DNA from: an uncultured Parabacteroides sp.
GTDB taxonomy: Bacteria; Bacteroidota; Bacteroidia; Bacteroidales; Tannerellaceae
Direction of reading: 5' to 3'
Length of the DNA: 64,000 bases
Assembly: GCF_905196875.1 (NCBI RefSeq)
Contig: NZ_CAJJWO010000002.1
Location: 1 to 64,000, forward strand
Notes under the pieces: generated by a model
What the model was told of the DNA's origin: nothing
Databases searched by the model: none
What the model saw: the letters and a program-made list of their open reading frames with translations, nothing else
Shown: positions 44,101 to 53,000 of the stretch, in pieces
How the letters are laid out: each line of letters begins with the position of its first letter
Numbering within the stretch: the stretch's first letter is position 1
Position numbers and translations under genes: made by a program

Positions 44101-45110
44101 AAGAATATCTGTATGAAGATGCTTATAGCGTTTATTCTAAGGAAAAAGGAATCAACTTCCTGGGCGTAGAAGGTAAGGGTGACAACAAACTGTCTGCTCT
44201 GTATGTAGATACTGCTTATGTACGTAATGAGACTAAGATGCCTCAGTATATGTTTGCTGTGGACGTAACAGAAGTTCCTGCTGGTATGCTGTGTCCTGAT
44301 AATCCAGAACATAATACAGATGAATATATTGCTAACCACGGTGATTGCGGTCACAAGGTTCCTTCTCAGGGTTATAAGATCGGTCGTTATTTAGTTAATG
44401 CACAGGATTCTGTACAGTTGGCTGCTAACGGTAAAGATTATATCTGGAATGAAAAGTATACTCGTCTGTCATTCACATGGGCAAAACATATCGGTGATAC
44501 TTTGATCGTAATGCGTCATGGTAAAGATATGAACTTGGCTTCTTATGCAGTTGCTGCAGACTCTATCTTCCTGGGTGACAACAAACATAACATGGCAACA
44601 TGGACTTTGGATGCTGATCCTAGCAAGAACACGAAGGGTGACTCTATCAACGCTGCTCACGAATATGGTATCAAGAATGCAGTATTCGCATTGCGTCTGG
44701 TTGATGACAAACCTGCATGTGACTTCCTGATCGAATCAGTTGGTGACAAACCTATTCCTTCTGACGGTAAGGGTGGTTGGATCAAGATCCAGAATGGCGT
44801 TCCTGTAATTGCAAAAGCTGCAAACTACAACGAAGCTATCCTCGATACTGAAATCTTCAACATCGAACCGACTGAAGAAGTAGCAACATCTAACGATGCT
44901 ATCACTGCTGGTGAAGTTTCTGTAGTTGCCGGTAACGGTAAAGTTACTATTAAGGGTGCTGCAGGTAAGACTGTTACAATCAGCAACATCTTAGGTCAGG
45001 CTATTGCTAACACAGTTCTTTCTTCTGACAATGCAGAAATCGCTGCTCCTGCTGGTGTAGTTGTAGTTGCTGTTGAAGGTGAAGCTGCTGTTAAAGCAAT
45101 CGTTAAATAA
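41160..45110 (+). CDS. Phase-variable S-layer-type surface glycoprotein, paralogue 2
   Basis: The 1316-residue secreted protein has a Sec signal peptide (MNKKFSTLVAGVLLATS... cleaved near VNA). It aligns along most of its length with paralogue 1, including the 70-residue C-terminal sorting-type domain ending AAVKAIVK, but carries an extra Ala/Thr-rich helical segment at about residues 267-438 that paralogue 1 lacks. At least ten D-S/T-hydrophobic motifs (for example NDSIV, SDSIV, QDSVQ, ADSIF) fit the Bacteroidales O-glycosylation consensus. The leader just before the ATG (CACTATTATTAATATTAAA) is shared with paralogue 1. I believe this family is annotated as DUF6383 in Parabacteroides, but could not check. 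Confidence 0.8.
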   Translation: MNKKFSTLVAGVLLATSIGTVNAAPSYAKYATASTTYAKAIKAGTYYQLSTGTAGEVVAMVPVTGGTYKLQTVTTADAVDARYTLWTIDVQGNATDGYRYAFINLGTRSVLAVNPATALKALNASASATTVGGDVALWKWQDAYNPVSGFAKNGEKELTSVFGAKNDSIVTWVKGTNEVYALKYALNNPVTVTGQLKAVPVNPEAIVLGVDDLNSMLWANTEAGKLKLTFDKDVEGGNPAAINLFTKQEYKAVAPVGFPANFTAPATPGKDELTGNASLLAKYNELSNTEYAYLEAVVIEEFAKSIKALMPEATFTADHKAVWDTYQAIATAANAGNYNQKTAKTEIETIINNATVTGVDAAKVSAVKAVLNTILYSHPAVAYDITISGYTSASVGLARALEELDKIVKGTTLDGVSAVVATYTTAKTAAETALMAKTPVVYDEFKTAAMSDGWVSLKANDETADASKMTYLAVDTNFVTSQAGNKHLAFAIKNFKDQKIHNTLDRTRNDLNGRFNFQFVWHPSSDSIVIRTAGFAKKQEDTKYWTQMTSASNPQDLGIWKANAAALETTNGTAVDIDASHLPFEQNLIKIAVLADNHREVTVGSSEYKAGATPISTINTKITINGSSKYVRTTLPSGVYFFNLASNVKKVLNGKYLVASFCGSDLEYTTEEQAQLYGQAQDFGHMPRTQWVVEQNPGLAGEQTVNIYNREFPAQNVKNVQLYKGADASQIFAQYGIFTGVVGTDTLAWVKADVKKPVAGVLTNKYLGYNVVEQDDLSRKSFIMDYFNGIQIGHYVNVNKTTADTTVYVDLKGEKVTLELVPVQDKDQKFGYEGTAAPQLYNRAYAIRVYDSSKLVNDNKFIVEDPDNEASYAISPVEVKDAAHFYLKENNQLISEEGDTTCYYALVGGNTNAYNRVGVRDASQRFSIEGACSEERIATFALKESDTPLYRRLGVSNPEDGLKDMDVNKYAKIYRVNSTAKEYLYEDAYSVYSKEKGINFLGVEGKGDNKLSALYVDTAYVRNETKMPQYMFAVDVTEVPAGMLCPDNPEHNTDEYIANHGDCGHKVPSQGYKIGRYLVNAQDSVQLAANGKDYIWNEKYTRLSFTWAKHIGDTLIVMRHGKDMNLASYAVAADSIFLGDNKHNMATWTLDADPSKNTKGDSINAAHEYGIKNAVFALRLVDDKPACDFLIESVGDKPIPSDGKGGWIKIQNGVPVIAKAANYNEAILDTEIFNIEPTEEVATSNDAITAGEVSVVAGNGKVTIKGAAGKTVTISNILGQAIANTVLSSDNAEIAAPAGVVVVAVEGEAAVKAIVK

Positions 45111-45130
45111 GAAATAATGAAATAATTCTA

Positions 45131-45322
45131 AAATTACCGCTACGCGGTTGTCTGGTATAGACGTTGCTTGCAGCGTCTATACTCCAACCAATTACCCCGT
45201 GACGGGCGAACAGGTAGCCGTATTAATACTAAAGTAATAAAATAAAGTTCATCTGTCGGTACCTTTGTGAAGAGGGAATGCAGATAAAAAACAAACCCCG
45301 ATAGATCATTCTACCGGGGTTT
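45131..45322 (+). other. Structured 3' UTR element, copy C, ending in a terminator
   Basis: After two extra hairpins (ACCGCTACGCGGT at about 45137-45149; GTATAGACG/CGTCTATAC at about 45155-45182) comes the shared element from 45188: CCAATTACCCCG, a CCCGTGACGGG mini-hairpin, GGGCGAACAGG, the ATTAATACTAAAGTAAT core, the outer stem 45251-45255/45281-45285, an inner stem with TTGTGAAG loop region, and a terminator (45293-45300 with 45315-45322). The inner stem is one pair longer than in copies A and B and contains a G-U pair, again keeping the fold despite base changes. Confidence 0.75.
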
Positions 45323-45343
45323 CGTTTGTAAATAAAGGTACCT

Positions 45344-45568
45344 TTATTTATTTTGCTTTGCTTTTTCGGCCAGGTGTTCAACGCGGTCGGCCACATATTC
45401 TGCCTGGTTGATGCCTTTGTCGACCGCATCTTTGAATTTCTTTTTTGTTCTGTCAGCCAATTCACTCATGTCATCATGAATACATTTGAATTTGCCGTCG
45501 TCCTCCATTTTGCGAAGCACATAGCCGATTGCAATACCTGCAGCGATACCTATTAATACATTCTTCAT
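45344..45568 (-). CDS. YtxH-like small membrane-anchored protein
   Basis: The 74-residue protein has one N-terminal membrane helix with glycine spacing (VLIGIAAGIAIGYVL) and a charged helical tail (about 22-74), the layout of YtxH-domain proteins, which are often envelope-stress linked. A minus-strand -7 box TACTTTTG (45646-45653) lies 78 bp upstream. Its 3' end faces the terminator of surface locus 2. Confidence 0.8.
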   Translation of the reverse strand: MKNVLIGIAAGIAIGYVLRKMEDDGKFKCIHDDMSELADRTKKKFKDAVDKGINQAEYVADRVEHLAEKAKQNK

Positions 45569-45645
45569 AACTACTACATTTTTAAATGATTCTACTTGGT
45601 TTCTTTATATATGAAACATCGTGTCGGGATGTATTGTTTTTGATT

Positions 45646-45721
45646 CAAAAGTAAAAAAGAAGCAAGAGAACTTAAAAACAACGTTTCCCCGCTTCTTTCC
45701 TCTGAAAGTAGAAGGGAAACG
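45646..45721 (-). promoter_or_regulatory. Promoter of the ytxH-like gene with an upstream hairpin
   Basis: The -7 box TACTTTTG on the minus strand is at 45646-45653. Just upstream, CGTTTCCC/GGGAAACG arms (45682-45689 with 45714-45721) enclose a second CTTCTTTC/GAAAG..GAAG stem. The role of the hairpin is unclear: it has no T-run on either side, so it could be an operator or a structured leader. Confidence 0.45.
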
Positions 45722-45882
45722 CTAAAGTTAGGAAGAAGGTTTGGTTTAAATTCTTAGTGTTTTCAAAATAAGGAATAAAGTGTGTTTCATGTCTGGTGCA
45801 AATGTAGGGCGGCCACGTTACAGTGTTGCTTCATACGCGATACAGTTTTATTAAATAATGCCGGAATAATCCCTTACTGATA

Positions 45883-45912
45883 TTGTTTGCTGATTGAAAT
45901 ACTGTATTTTTG
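45883..45912 (+). promoter_or_regulatory. Promoter of pyrH
   Basis: TTG (45883-45885) and TATTTTTG (45905-45912) are spaced 19 bp, a good Bacteroidetes promoter, 33 bp ahead of the start codon. Confidence 0.65.
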
Positions 45913-45945
45913 CAGAAAAACATTTAGAAATCAAAAAACAACAAG

Positions 45946-46656
45946 ATGGCACAATACAAACGAATTCTTCTGAAACTAAGTGGTGAGTCGCTGATGGGAG
46001 GGAAACAATACGGTATCGACGAAGTTCGTCTGAACGAGTATGCAACACAAATTAAGGAAATTGCCGAAATGGGTGTACAGATCGGAATTGTGATCGGTGG
46101 CGGTAATATCTTTCGTGGTCTGAGCGGCGCATCCAAAGGATTCGACCGCGTGAAAGGAGACCAGATGGGAATGCTGGCAACGGTTATCAATAGCCTTGCA
46201 TTGAGTTCTGCGCTGGTAGCACAAGGCGTGAAGGCAAAGGTGCTGACTGCCATTCGTATGGAACCGATCGGTGAGTTTTATAATAAATGGCGTGCCATCG
46301 AACTATTGGAACAAGGTAATGTTGTAATCATGTCCGGCGGTACGGGTAATCCGTTCTTTACAACCGATACCGGTTCTTCCCTGCGAGGGATCGAGATCGA
46401 AGCCGATGTGATGCTGAAAGGTACCCGCGTAGATGGCATCTATACAGCCGATCCGGAGAAAGATCCTACGGCAACCAAATTTTCAGATATCACTTATGAT
46501 GAAATATACACTCGTGGCCTGAAGGTAATGGATTTGACGGCCACTACAATGTGTAAAGAAAATAACTTGCCGATCATTGTCTTCGATATGGATACCAACG
46601 GTAACCTGAAAAAGGTGATGAGCGGGGAAAATATCGGAACATTGGTGCATAACTAG
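45946..46656 (+). CDS. pyrH: UMP kinase
   Basis: The 236-residue amino-acid-kinase-fold protein has ILLKLSGESLMGG, IGIVIGGGNIFRG, GDQMGMLATVINSLAL, GGTGNPFFTTDT and KGTRVDGIYTADPEKDP, all standard PyrH motifs. It phosphorylates UMP to UDP for pyrimidine nucleotide supply. In many bacteria pyrH is followed directly by frr; here 14 kb holding a fructan locus separates them. A terminator follows at 46685-46718. Confidence 0.96.
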   Translation: MAQYKRILLKLSGESLMGGKQYGIDEVRLNEYATQIKEIAEMGVQIGIVIGGGNIFRGLSGASKGFDRVKGDQMGMLATVINSLALSSALVAQGVKAKVLTAIRMEPIGEFYNKWRAIELLEQGNVVIMSGGTGNPFFTTDTGSSLRGIEIEADVMLKGTRVDGIYTADPEKDPTATKFSDITYDEIYTRGLKVMDLTATTMCKENNLPIIVFDMDTNGNLKKVMSGENIGTLVHN

Positions 46657-46684
46657 TTCTTTATTCTGTTTAACAGACAATTGG

Positions 46685-46718
46685 CCTCTTTCTTCATTAT
46701 GGAGAAAGAGGTTTTTTT
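46685..46718 (+). terminator. Rho-independent terminator of pyrH
   Basis: CCTCTTTCTT (46685-46694) pairs with GAGAAAGAGG (46702-46711) and is followed by seven T residues. Confidence 0.85.
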
Positions 46719-46795
46719 ATATGCGGATGTGAGGTATGGTACAATTGTTATCGAGTTTATGACATTTGTGATAGTCTTTTCAGAGGATATTATTC

Positions 46796-46803
46796 TATTT
46801 TTG
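46796..46803 (+). promoter_or_regulatory. Putative -7 box for a small secreted-type ORF
   Basis: TATTTTTG fits TAnnTTTG and lies 39 bp before the ATG at 46843. This makes the short ORF more credible than chance. Confidence 0.45.
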
Positions 46804-46842
46804 TACTTTAAGTCAATGTAAAAATAAATCAGAAGATAATAC

Positions 46843-47052
46843 ATGAAAAAACAATCTTGTGTGGCATTGGTATGCCTTGGCTTTTTATTCCTTCCCATTT
46901 CAGAAAGTTTCAGGTTCGATATAGAAATGTTGAACTGGGTAAAAGGCGAGGTGGATTATGCGACAACGATATATTGGTATGGAGATTATGATGCCGAGGC
47001 GATAAATACTTCAAGATTGAAAGAAATTACCGACTACAAGCTTCCTGAATAA
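46843..47052 (+). CDS. Small protein with signal-like N-terminus, unknown
   Basis: The 69-residue product is not recognised. Residues 1-22 (basic MKKQS, then VALVCLGFLFLPI) look like a signal peptide or anchor, and the rest is acidic and aromatic (YATTIYWYGDYDAEA). A consensus -7 box is at the right distance, and there is no overlap with other genes. It precedes the fructan sensor-regulator by 45 bp in the same direction. It may be a real gene or a chance frame. Confidence 0.45.
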   Translation: MKKQSCVALVCLGFLFLPISESFRFDIEMLNWVKGEVDYATTIYWYGDYDAEAINTSRLKEITDYKLPE

Positions 47053-47097
47053 TTTTATCTATCTTTGCCTTAGAGTTTAAACCTATTCATAACAGCC

Positions 47098-49809
47098 ATG
47101 AGACACGCCATTTATCTGTTTATTACTGTTTTCTTTTCTTTATTGCTGATGGGTTGTAATGCCCCGAAAAAAGAAAAGAAGTATGTGATCGGTCTCTCGC
47201 AATGTATGCTCGACGATGCATGGCGGCAGGCGATGGTGAAAGAAATGCAGATCGAAGCTTCCAATTACGACAATATAGAAATCATAGTCAAGGATGCGAA
47301 CAGCAATAACAATACACAGATCCGGCAGATAAAAGAACTGATCAAAGACAAGGTGGATGTACTGATTATCTCTCCTTTTCAATCGAACCCTATCACAGAA
47401 GTAGCGGAAGAGGCTTATAAGGCCGGTATTCCGACCATTATTACCGACAGGAAAGTGAATACGGATATGTATACGACGTTCGTCGGTGCCGATAATTATA
47501 CGATCGGATATGCTGCCGGCAGTTATGCTGCAAGATATCTTCCTCCTTCGGCTTCAATTCTTGAAATATGGGGATTGTCGAGCTCTTCTCCGGCACAGGA
47601 ACGCCACCAGGGATTTATAGATGCTTTGGTGAAGCGGTCCGACTTAAGTTTCCGTAAAGTAGAAGGAGAATGGGTGTATGATACGGCCAAAGTTCGTTTA
47701 AAGGAGTTGGAATGGCCGTTCAAAGTAGATTTTGTCTATTCCCACAATGATATGATGGCTATCGCCGCCCGCGAATATTTCGTGGAAAAGGGGCCGGAAT
47801 GGGCGGAAGAGTTACCGATTATTGGAGTGGATGCGGTGGCGGGAGCCGGACTTGAAGCCGTGGCCGACGGGCGTATCAATGTCTCTTTCCTTTATCCTAC
47901 CGGAGGCGAACAGGTGATCCGCGCTGCAATGAAGATACTGAACGGGGAACCGGTTGATAAGTATATCCCTTTGCAAACCGGAGAGATCGATAAGATCAGC
48001 GCCCGCACTCTCTTGATACAATCGGCCCGCCTTCAGAATTACCAAAGAAGGATCGAGCAACAGCGTACGAATCTCGATACGTTGCTGAATCGTTTTAATT
48101 TCCTGCAAGACTCTTTTCTGATTATCTCAATCCTGATGATCGGCTTCGTCCTTCTTTCTATCTATACCTTTCTGATTAACTTTAAATTGAAGAAGACCAA
48201 TCACGAACTGCGCGAAATCAACCGGAAGGAGGAAGAACAACGTGAAAAACTTATTCAACTGAACGCCGAGATAAAGGAAGTGACAGCACAGAAACTACAA
48301 TTCTTCACGAATATCTCCCACGAGGTCCGTACTCCGCTGACCCTGATCCTCGGTCCCTTGGATAAGTTATTGAAACTGATGCATGACTCCCCTTATCTGC
48401 GTGACCTGCAATTGATGCAAAAGAATGCAGAGCATTTGCTGCGGGTCATCAATCAAATACTTGATTTCCGGAAAGTAGAAAATAAGCAGGAGAAACTGAA
48501 GATACGCAATACGGATCTTGTCGCTTTCATCCGTGAGATCAAATCTTATTTTGAAAGTATGGCTACCGTGCGCCATATTAATTTCACTTTTACTGCCGAC
48601 CGGAAGGAATGTCTCCTCTGGTTTGATCCGGTAATGATGGAGAAAGTCTTGATCAACCTGCTTTCCAATGCCTTTAAATTCACATCTGAAAATGGAATGA
48701 TCCGTATAAACCTGACCGAAATCGATAATAAAATACAGTTATCGGTGGAAGACGATGGTTGCGGTATCAAACAGGAAAATATACCTTATCTTTTCACTCG
48801 CTTTTATACGGAAAATACAGCTGTTGGAACCGGAATAGGACTCCATCTGGTGAAAGAATATGTCGACATGCATCATGGAACGATCACTGTCGACAGTACT
48901 CCGGGTGTTAAAACCGTTTTTATCCTGACTCTGTTGAAAGGAAAGGAGCATTTCACGGATGGTTATGTAACCGAACTGCCTATTTCACCTTTGGCGTATG
49001 ATGCATCCCGGCTGGATGACTCTACCGAGAAAGAGCTGTTGGCTGTCAAATATCCTTATACCATTCTTATCACGGAAGATGATGAAGAAGTGAGAACATA
49101 CCTGAAAGAAGAATTGCAGGACAACTTTGAGATATTGCTTGCTGCCAACGGAAAGGAAGCGTTGGAGGTTTTGGCTACCGAAGAAGTGTCGCTGGTGTTG
49201 AGTGATGTGATGATGCCTGAAATGAACGGTTTCGACCTGTGCCGCCATATCAAGACAAATCTATCGACCAGCCATATCCCAATCGTTTTGTTGACCGCCC
49301 TTTCCGACGAGCGTCAGCGCAACTTCGGATTGTCGGGAGGTGCGGATGAATATATCCAGAAGCCTTTCCGGATCAATTTCATCAAGCTGAAGATCATCCG
49401 TATCCTGGAAGAGCGTAAACGCTTACGCGAGCAATTGCTTGAAAAGCTGCAAAAAGGGAAGTTGCTGCTTACCGAACCGGAAAAGGTGAAGAACATGGAT
49501 GATGTTTTTCTGAATAACTTTATTAAATGTATAGAAGAAGTCTATGCAGATACAGAATATAACGTCGAGAAACTGAGCGATACGCTCGGCCTGTCCCGCG
49601 GACATCTTCACCGGAAAATAAAAGAACTGACCGGAACGACGCCTGTCGAATTCCTTCGTAATTATCGTCTGAGTAAAGCGGCCGCCCTGTTGAAGCAAAA
49701 GCAATATACAGTAAGCGAGATTGCTTATCAGACAGGTTTCTCTTCACCGGCTTACTTCTCCAAATGCTTTAAGCTTGTGTACGATGTTACTCCTACCGAG
49801 TATCAGTAA
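47098..49809 (+). CDS. Hybrid two-component system regulator of the fructan locus (BT1754-like)
   Basis: The 903-residue protein carries a whole signalling path. It has an N-terminal signal (1-20), a periplasmic sugar-binding domain of the LacI/RbsB type (about 28-310), a membrane helix (about 342-365), HisKA with SHEVRTP (His408), HATPase_c (NLLSNAFKF, DDGCGIK, GTGIGLH), a receiver (about 655-770, SDVMMPEMNGF with Asp703) and an AraC-type helix-turn-helix (about 800-903). It lacks the beta-propeller sensor of most hybrid regulators. This layout is that of B. thetaiotaomicron BT1754, which senses fructose in the periplasm and switches on the fructan locus. It should activate the susC promoter at 50034. 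Confidence 0.92.
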   Translation: MRHAIYLFITVFFSLLLMGCNAPKKEKKYVIGLSQCMLDDAWRQAMVKEMQIEASNYDNIEIIVKDANSNNNTQIRQIKELIKDKVDVLIISPFQSNPITEVAEEAYKAGIPTIITDRKVNTDMYTTFVGADNYTIGYAAGSYAARYLPPSASILEIWGLSSSSPAQERHQGFIDALVKRSDLSFRKVEGEWVYDTAKVRLKELEWPFKVDFVYSHNDMMAIAAREYFVEKGPEWAEELPIIGVDAVAGAGLEAVADGRINVSFLYPTGGEQVIRAAMKILNGEPVDKYIPLQTGEIDKISARTLLIQSARLQNYQRRIEQQRTNLDTLLNRFNFLQDSFLIISILMIGFVLLSIYTFLINFKLKKTNHELREINRKEEEQREKLIQLNAEIKEVTAQKLQFFTNISHEVRTPLTLILGPLDKLLKLMHDSPYLRDLQLMQKNAEHLLRVINQILDFRKVENKQEKLKIRNTDLVAFIREIKSYFESMATVRHINFTFTADRKECLLWFDPVMMEKVLINLLSNAFKFTSENGMIRINLTEIDNKIQLSVEDDGCGIKQENIPYLFTRFYTENTAVGTGIGLHLVKEYVDMHHGTITVDSTPGVKTVFILTLLKGKEHFTDGYVTELPISPLAYDASRLDDSTEKELLAVKYPYTILITEDDEEVRTYLKEELQDNFEILLAANGKEALEVLATEEVSLVLSDVMMPEMNGFDLCRHIKTNLSTSHIPIVLLTALSDERQRNFGLSGGADEYIQKPFRINFIKLKIIRILEERKRLREQLLEKLQKGKLLLTEPEKVKNMDDVFLNNFIKCIEEVYADTEYNVEKLSDTLGLSRGHLHRKIKELTGTTPVEFLRNYRLSKAAALLKQKQYTVSEIAYQTGFSSPAYFSKCFKLVYDVTPTEYQ

Positions 49810-49844
49810 CGCTATATCATTAGATGATATTTTGTAACGATGGC

Positions 49845-49922
49845 CTTCATAGCGTTATGAAAGGTGTCTTCATAGTGTTATGAAAGATGGTTTCATAGTG
49901 TTGTGAAAGCTGCCTTCATAAC
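49845..49922. repeat. Tandem 23-bp palindromic repeats between regulator and susC
   Basis: Three full units (49845-49867, 49868-49890, 49891-49913) and a partial fourth each contain the imperfect palindrome TTCATAGYGTTATGAA. The array starts 35 bp after the regulator gene and lies about 120 bp before the susC -7 box. A related array of 22-bp units sits after the last gene of the same locus (60430-60495). Possible operator sites or termination structures. Confidence 0.75.
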
Positions 49923-50033
49923 AAATGTCTCCTCTCTATCACATTTGTCGCATCAATGCCTTAAATCTTTCTCCATGTGACATTTCTTATACGTTTAGAT
50001 GAATATTTTATCACCTGTTATTTGCATTAGGAA

Positions 50034-50041
50034 TACTTTTG
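50034..50041 (+). promoter_or_regulatory. Putative -7 box for the fructan susC operon
   Basis: TACTTTTG fits the consensus and lies 39 bp before the susC start. No standard -33 box is present, as expected for an activator-dependent promoter. Confidence 0.5.
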
Positions 50042-50080
50042 CTTTCACCAAATCATTGTTAAACTAATAATTTAAGATTA

Positions 50081-53000
50081 ATGAAAGCATTAAAACTACG
50101 TAAATGGTGCGTATGGATAACGATGTTATTTATGGCGCAAACTTTGTTAGCCCAGCAAGTTTCTATTAATGGAACTGTTATTTCGGGAACTGATAACTAT
50201 CCCGTAATAGGAGCTTCCGTTATTGAAAAAGGAACTACGAATGGTATCATTACCGATATGGACGGTAATTTCTCTCTTTCGGTAGCCAAAGGCGCTACTC
50301 TTCAAATCAGTTACATGGGATATATTACACAGGAAATACCGGTAAACGAGAATAAGAAGCTGAATGTAGTCCTGAAAGAGGATGTTCAGGCATTGGGCGA
50401 CGTGGTGGTGACCGGTTACTCTTCACAGAAAAAAGCCGACCTGACAGGTGCTGTTTCGGTTGTAAAAATGGATGATATAAAGAATATAAACACCAGTAAT
50501 GCTGTTCAGTCATTGCAGGGACGTGTTCCGGGACTTCATGTAACCAATACCGGTCAGCCTAACGGTGATGTGGATGTCAAGATACGTGGCGTCTCTACGT
50601 TGGGAAACAGCAAGCCTCTTTATATTATCGACGGTATTCCAAGCACCCGTTCTATGAATGAGATAGCGACATCCGATATCGAATCTATCCAGGTATTGAA
50701 GGATGCTTCCGCAGCTACTATCTATGGATCGCGTGCAGCAAACGGTGTGATCATTGTAACGACAAAGAAAGGAAAAGCGGGTGGAACGCATGTGGATTTC
50801 AGAGCTTCTCTGACTGCCCAGCAGTGGCAGCGCTCAGTGGATCTGTTAAATACTGAAGAGTACGGGCTTGTGAATTTCCGTGCCAAAGTAAATGACGGTT
50901 CAGTACTGAACTCAACGACATTAGCCGACGGATCGGCTAATAAGGGTATGAATCCTTATACATATATGTATGATGTTGCCTGGAATGGTGGCATACCGAC
51001 TTTAAACAAAATGATCCTTCCTGAATATCTGGATGTAGCGGGCGATCCTGTGATGCGTGCTGGAGACACAGATTGGGTAAAGGAAATCAGCCGTACCGGT
51101 TTTATTCAGAATTATAATGTGACGGTAACTTCGGGAAATGAAAAAGGACGTGCTTTGTTCTCTGCCGACTATTACGGAAACGACGGTACCGTGAAAGGTA
51201 CTTATTTCGACCGTATCACGGCACGTATCAATAGTGACTATAAGTTGTTCAACGACCGGGTAGTGATAGGAGAGAACTTGTCTCTGTCTAAAACACGCTG
51301 TTCTACGTTGGATGGCAAAGGTCTGCAGGAAAATGCAAAGAATATCCAGTCTATCGTACCGGTTCATTCGTTGGACGGTGGTTGGGGAGGCCCGGCAAGT
51401 AATATGAGCGACCGTCAGAATCCGGTTCGCCTGATTGAAGATAACAAACAAAATCACGAAGATGTGTTCCGCCTTTTCGGGGATGTGAACCTGAGTGTTG
51501 ATATATTGAAAGGTTTGACATTCCGTTCTAAATTCGGTATCGATTATACCGGATGGTGGAAACGCGATATGCAAAAGACTTATCAGTCCGGTTTCATGTC
51601 GGATAAGACAGCCCGTTTGAATACATATACAAACTATGGTGGAAACTGGGTATTGAGTAATACCTTACAATATAAAGTAGATTTAGGTAAGAGTAACTTC
51701 GATATATTGGTCGGTCAGGAAATGATGAAATACAGACTTGAAGATATGTCGGCCGGTCGTGACGGCTTCCTGCTGGAAAATGAAGATTATATGTATCTGT
51801 CGGTTGGTGACGGTAACTTGCGTAATGCCGGTGGAGCTACTTCTTACGCTCTTTCTTCTTTCTTCGGAAAAGTGAATTACAGCTATGATAACAGATATCT
51901 GGCATCTGTAACGGTACGTCGTGACGGTTCTTCCCGTTTTGGTGCTAACAACCGTTGGGGTACTTTCCCTGCATTCTCTTTGGGATGGCGTATCAGTGAA
52001 GAAGGTTTTTTCGAAGGAGCTAAAAATATTGTTTCAGACTTGAAGCTTCGTTACGGTTGGGGTAAAACAGGTAACCAGGAAATCGATAACTATGCCTCTT
52101 ATGGTCTGTATCAGGCTCGTTATTATACAGATCCTACCTGGGAACGTGACCAAGGTACTGCTTATGATATCACCGGAGCAGGACAAGGTCAGTTATCTTC
52201 CGGCTTCATCCGCACACAGCGTGTTAACCCGGATCTGAAATGGGAAGCAACTACTCAGAATAATGCAGGTATCGACTTCGGTGTGTTTAACCAGATGTTT
52301 ACCGGATCTATCGATTATTTCTATAAGAAAACAGATGATATCCTGGTTAAACCTCCTTATATCGCAACAATAGGCTTTGGCGGTGATCGTTGGGTGAACG
52401 GTGCAAGCATGGAGAACAGCGGATTTGAATTTATGCTGACTTATAACCAAAAAGTAGGTGAAGTAGACTTGAATATCACTGGTAACATTGCCAGCTATCG
52501 TAATAAGATCACCAAATTGCCGGAAGATGTAATCAATTCTTATCCGGGTAATGGCAATGACCAGACTATTCTTGGACGTCCCTGGAAATCTCTCTTCGGT
52601 TATGTGGCTGACGGGATCTTCCAGAACGAACAGGAAGTGACAGATCACGTAGAGCAACCGGGTAAAGGTGTTGGCCGTATCCGCTATAAAGACTTGAATG
52701 ATGATGGTAAGATCAATGATGAAGACCGTACCTGGTTAGGCGTAGAAGACCCGAAGTTCTTGTATGGTTTGAATGTGAATGCCGGTTGGAAGAATTTTGA
52801 TTTCTCTATGTTCTGGAATGGACAGGTCGGTTCCCATGCCAATAACGGTCAGAAAACATTTACTGATTTCTTTGGACTTTTCGGAGGACAGAATTACGGA
52901 AGACGTCTGGTGGATGCATGGAGTCCGGATAATACAAGCTCAACCATTCCGGCTGCTTCATCAAATAATGTAAATGATGAAGGACGTTTCTCCACCTATT

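Noticed and set aside
49845..49922. CRISPR-like appearance of the tandem repeats (and of 60430-60495)
   Set aside because: Units are 22-23 bp and abut one another without unique spacers; no cas genes are present.
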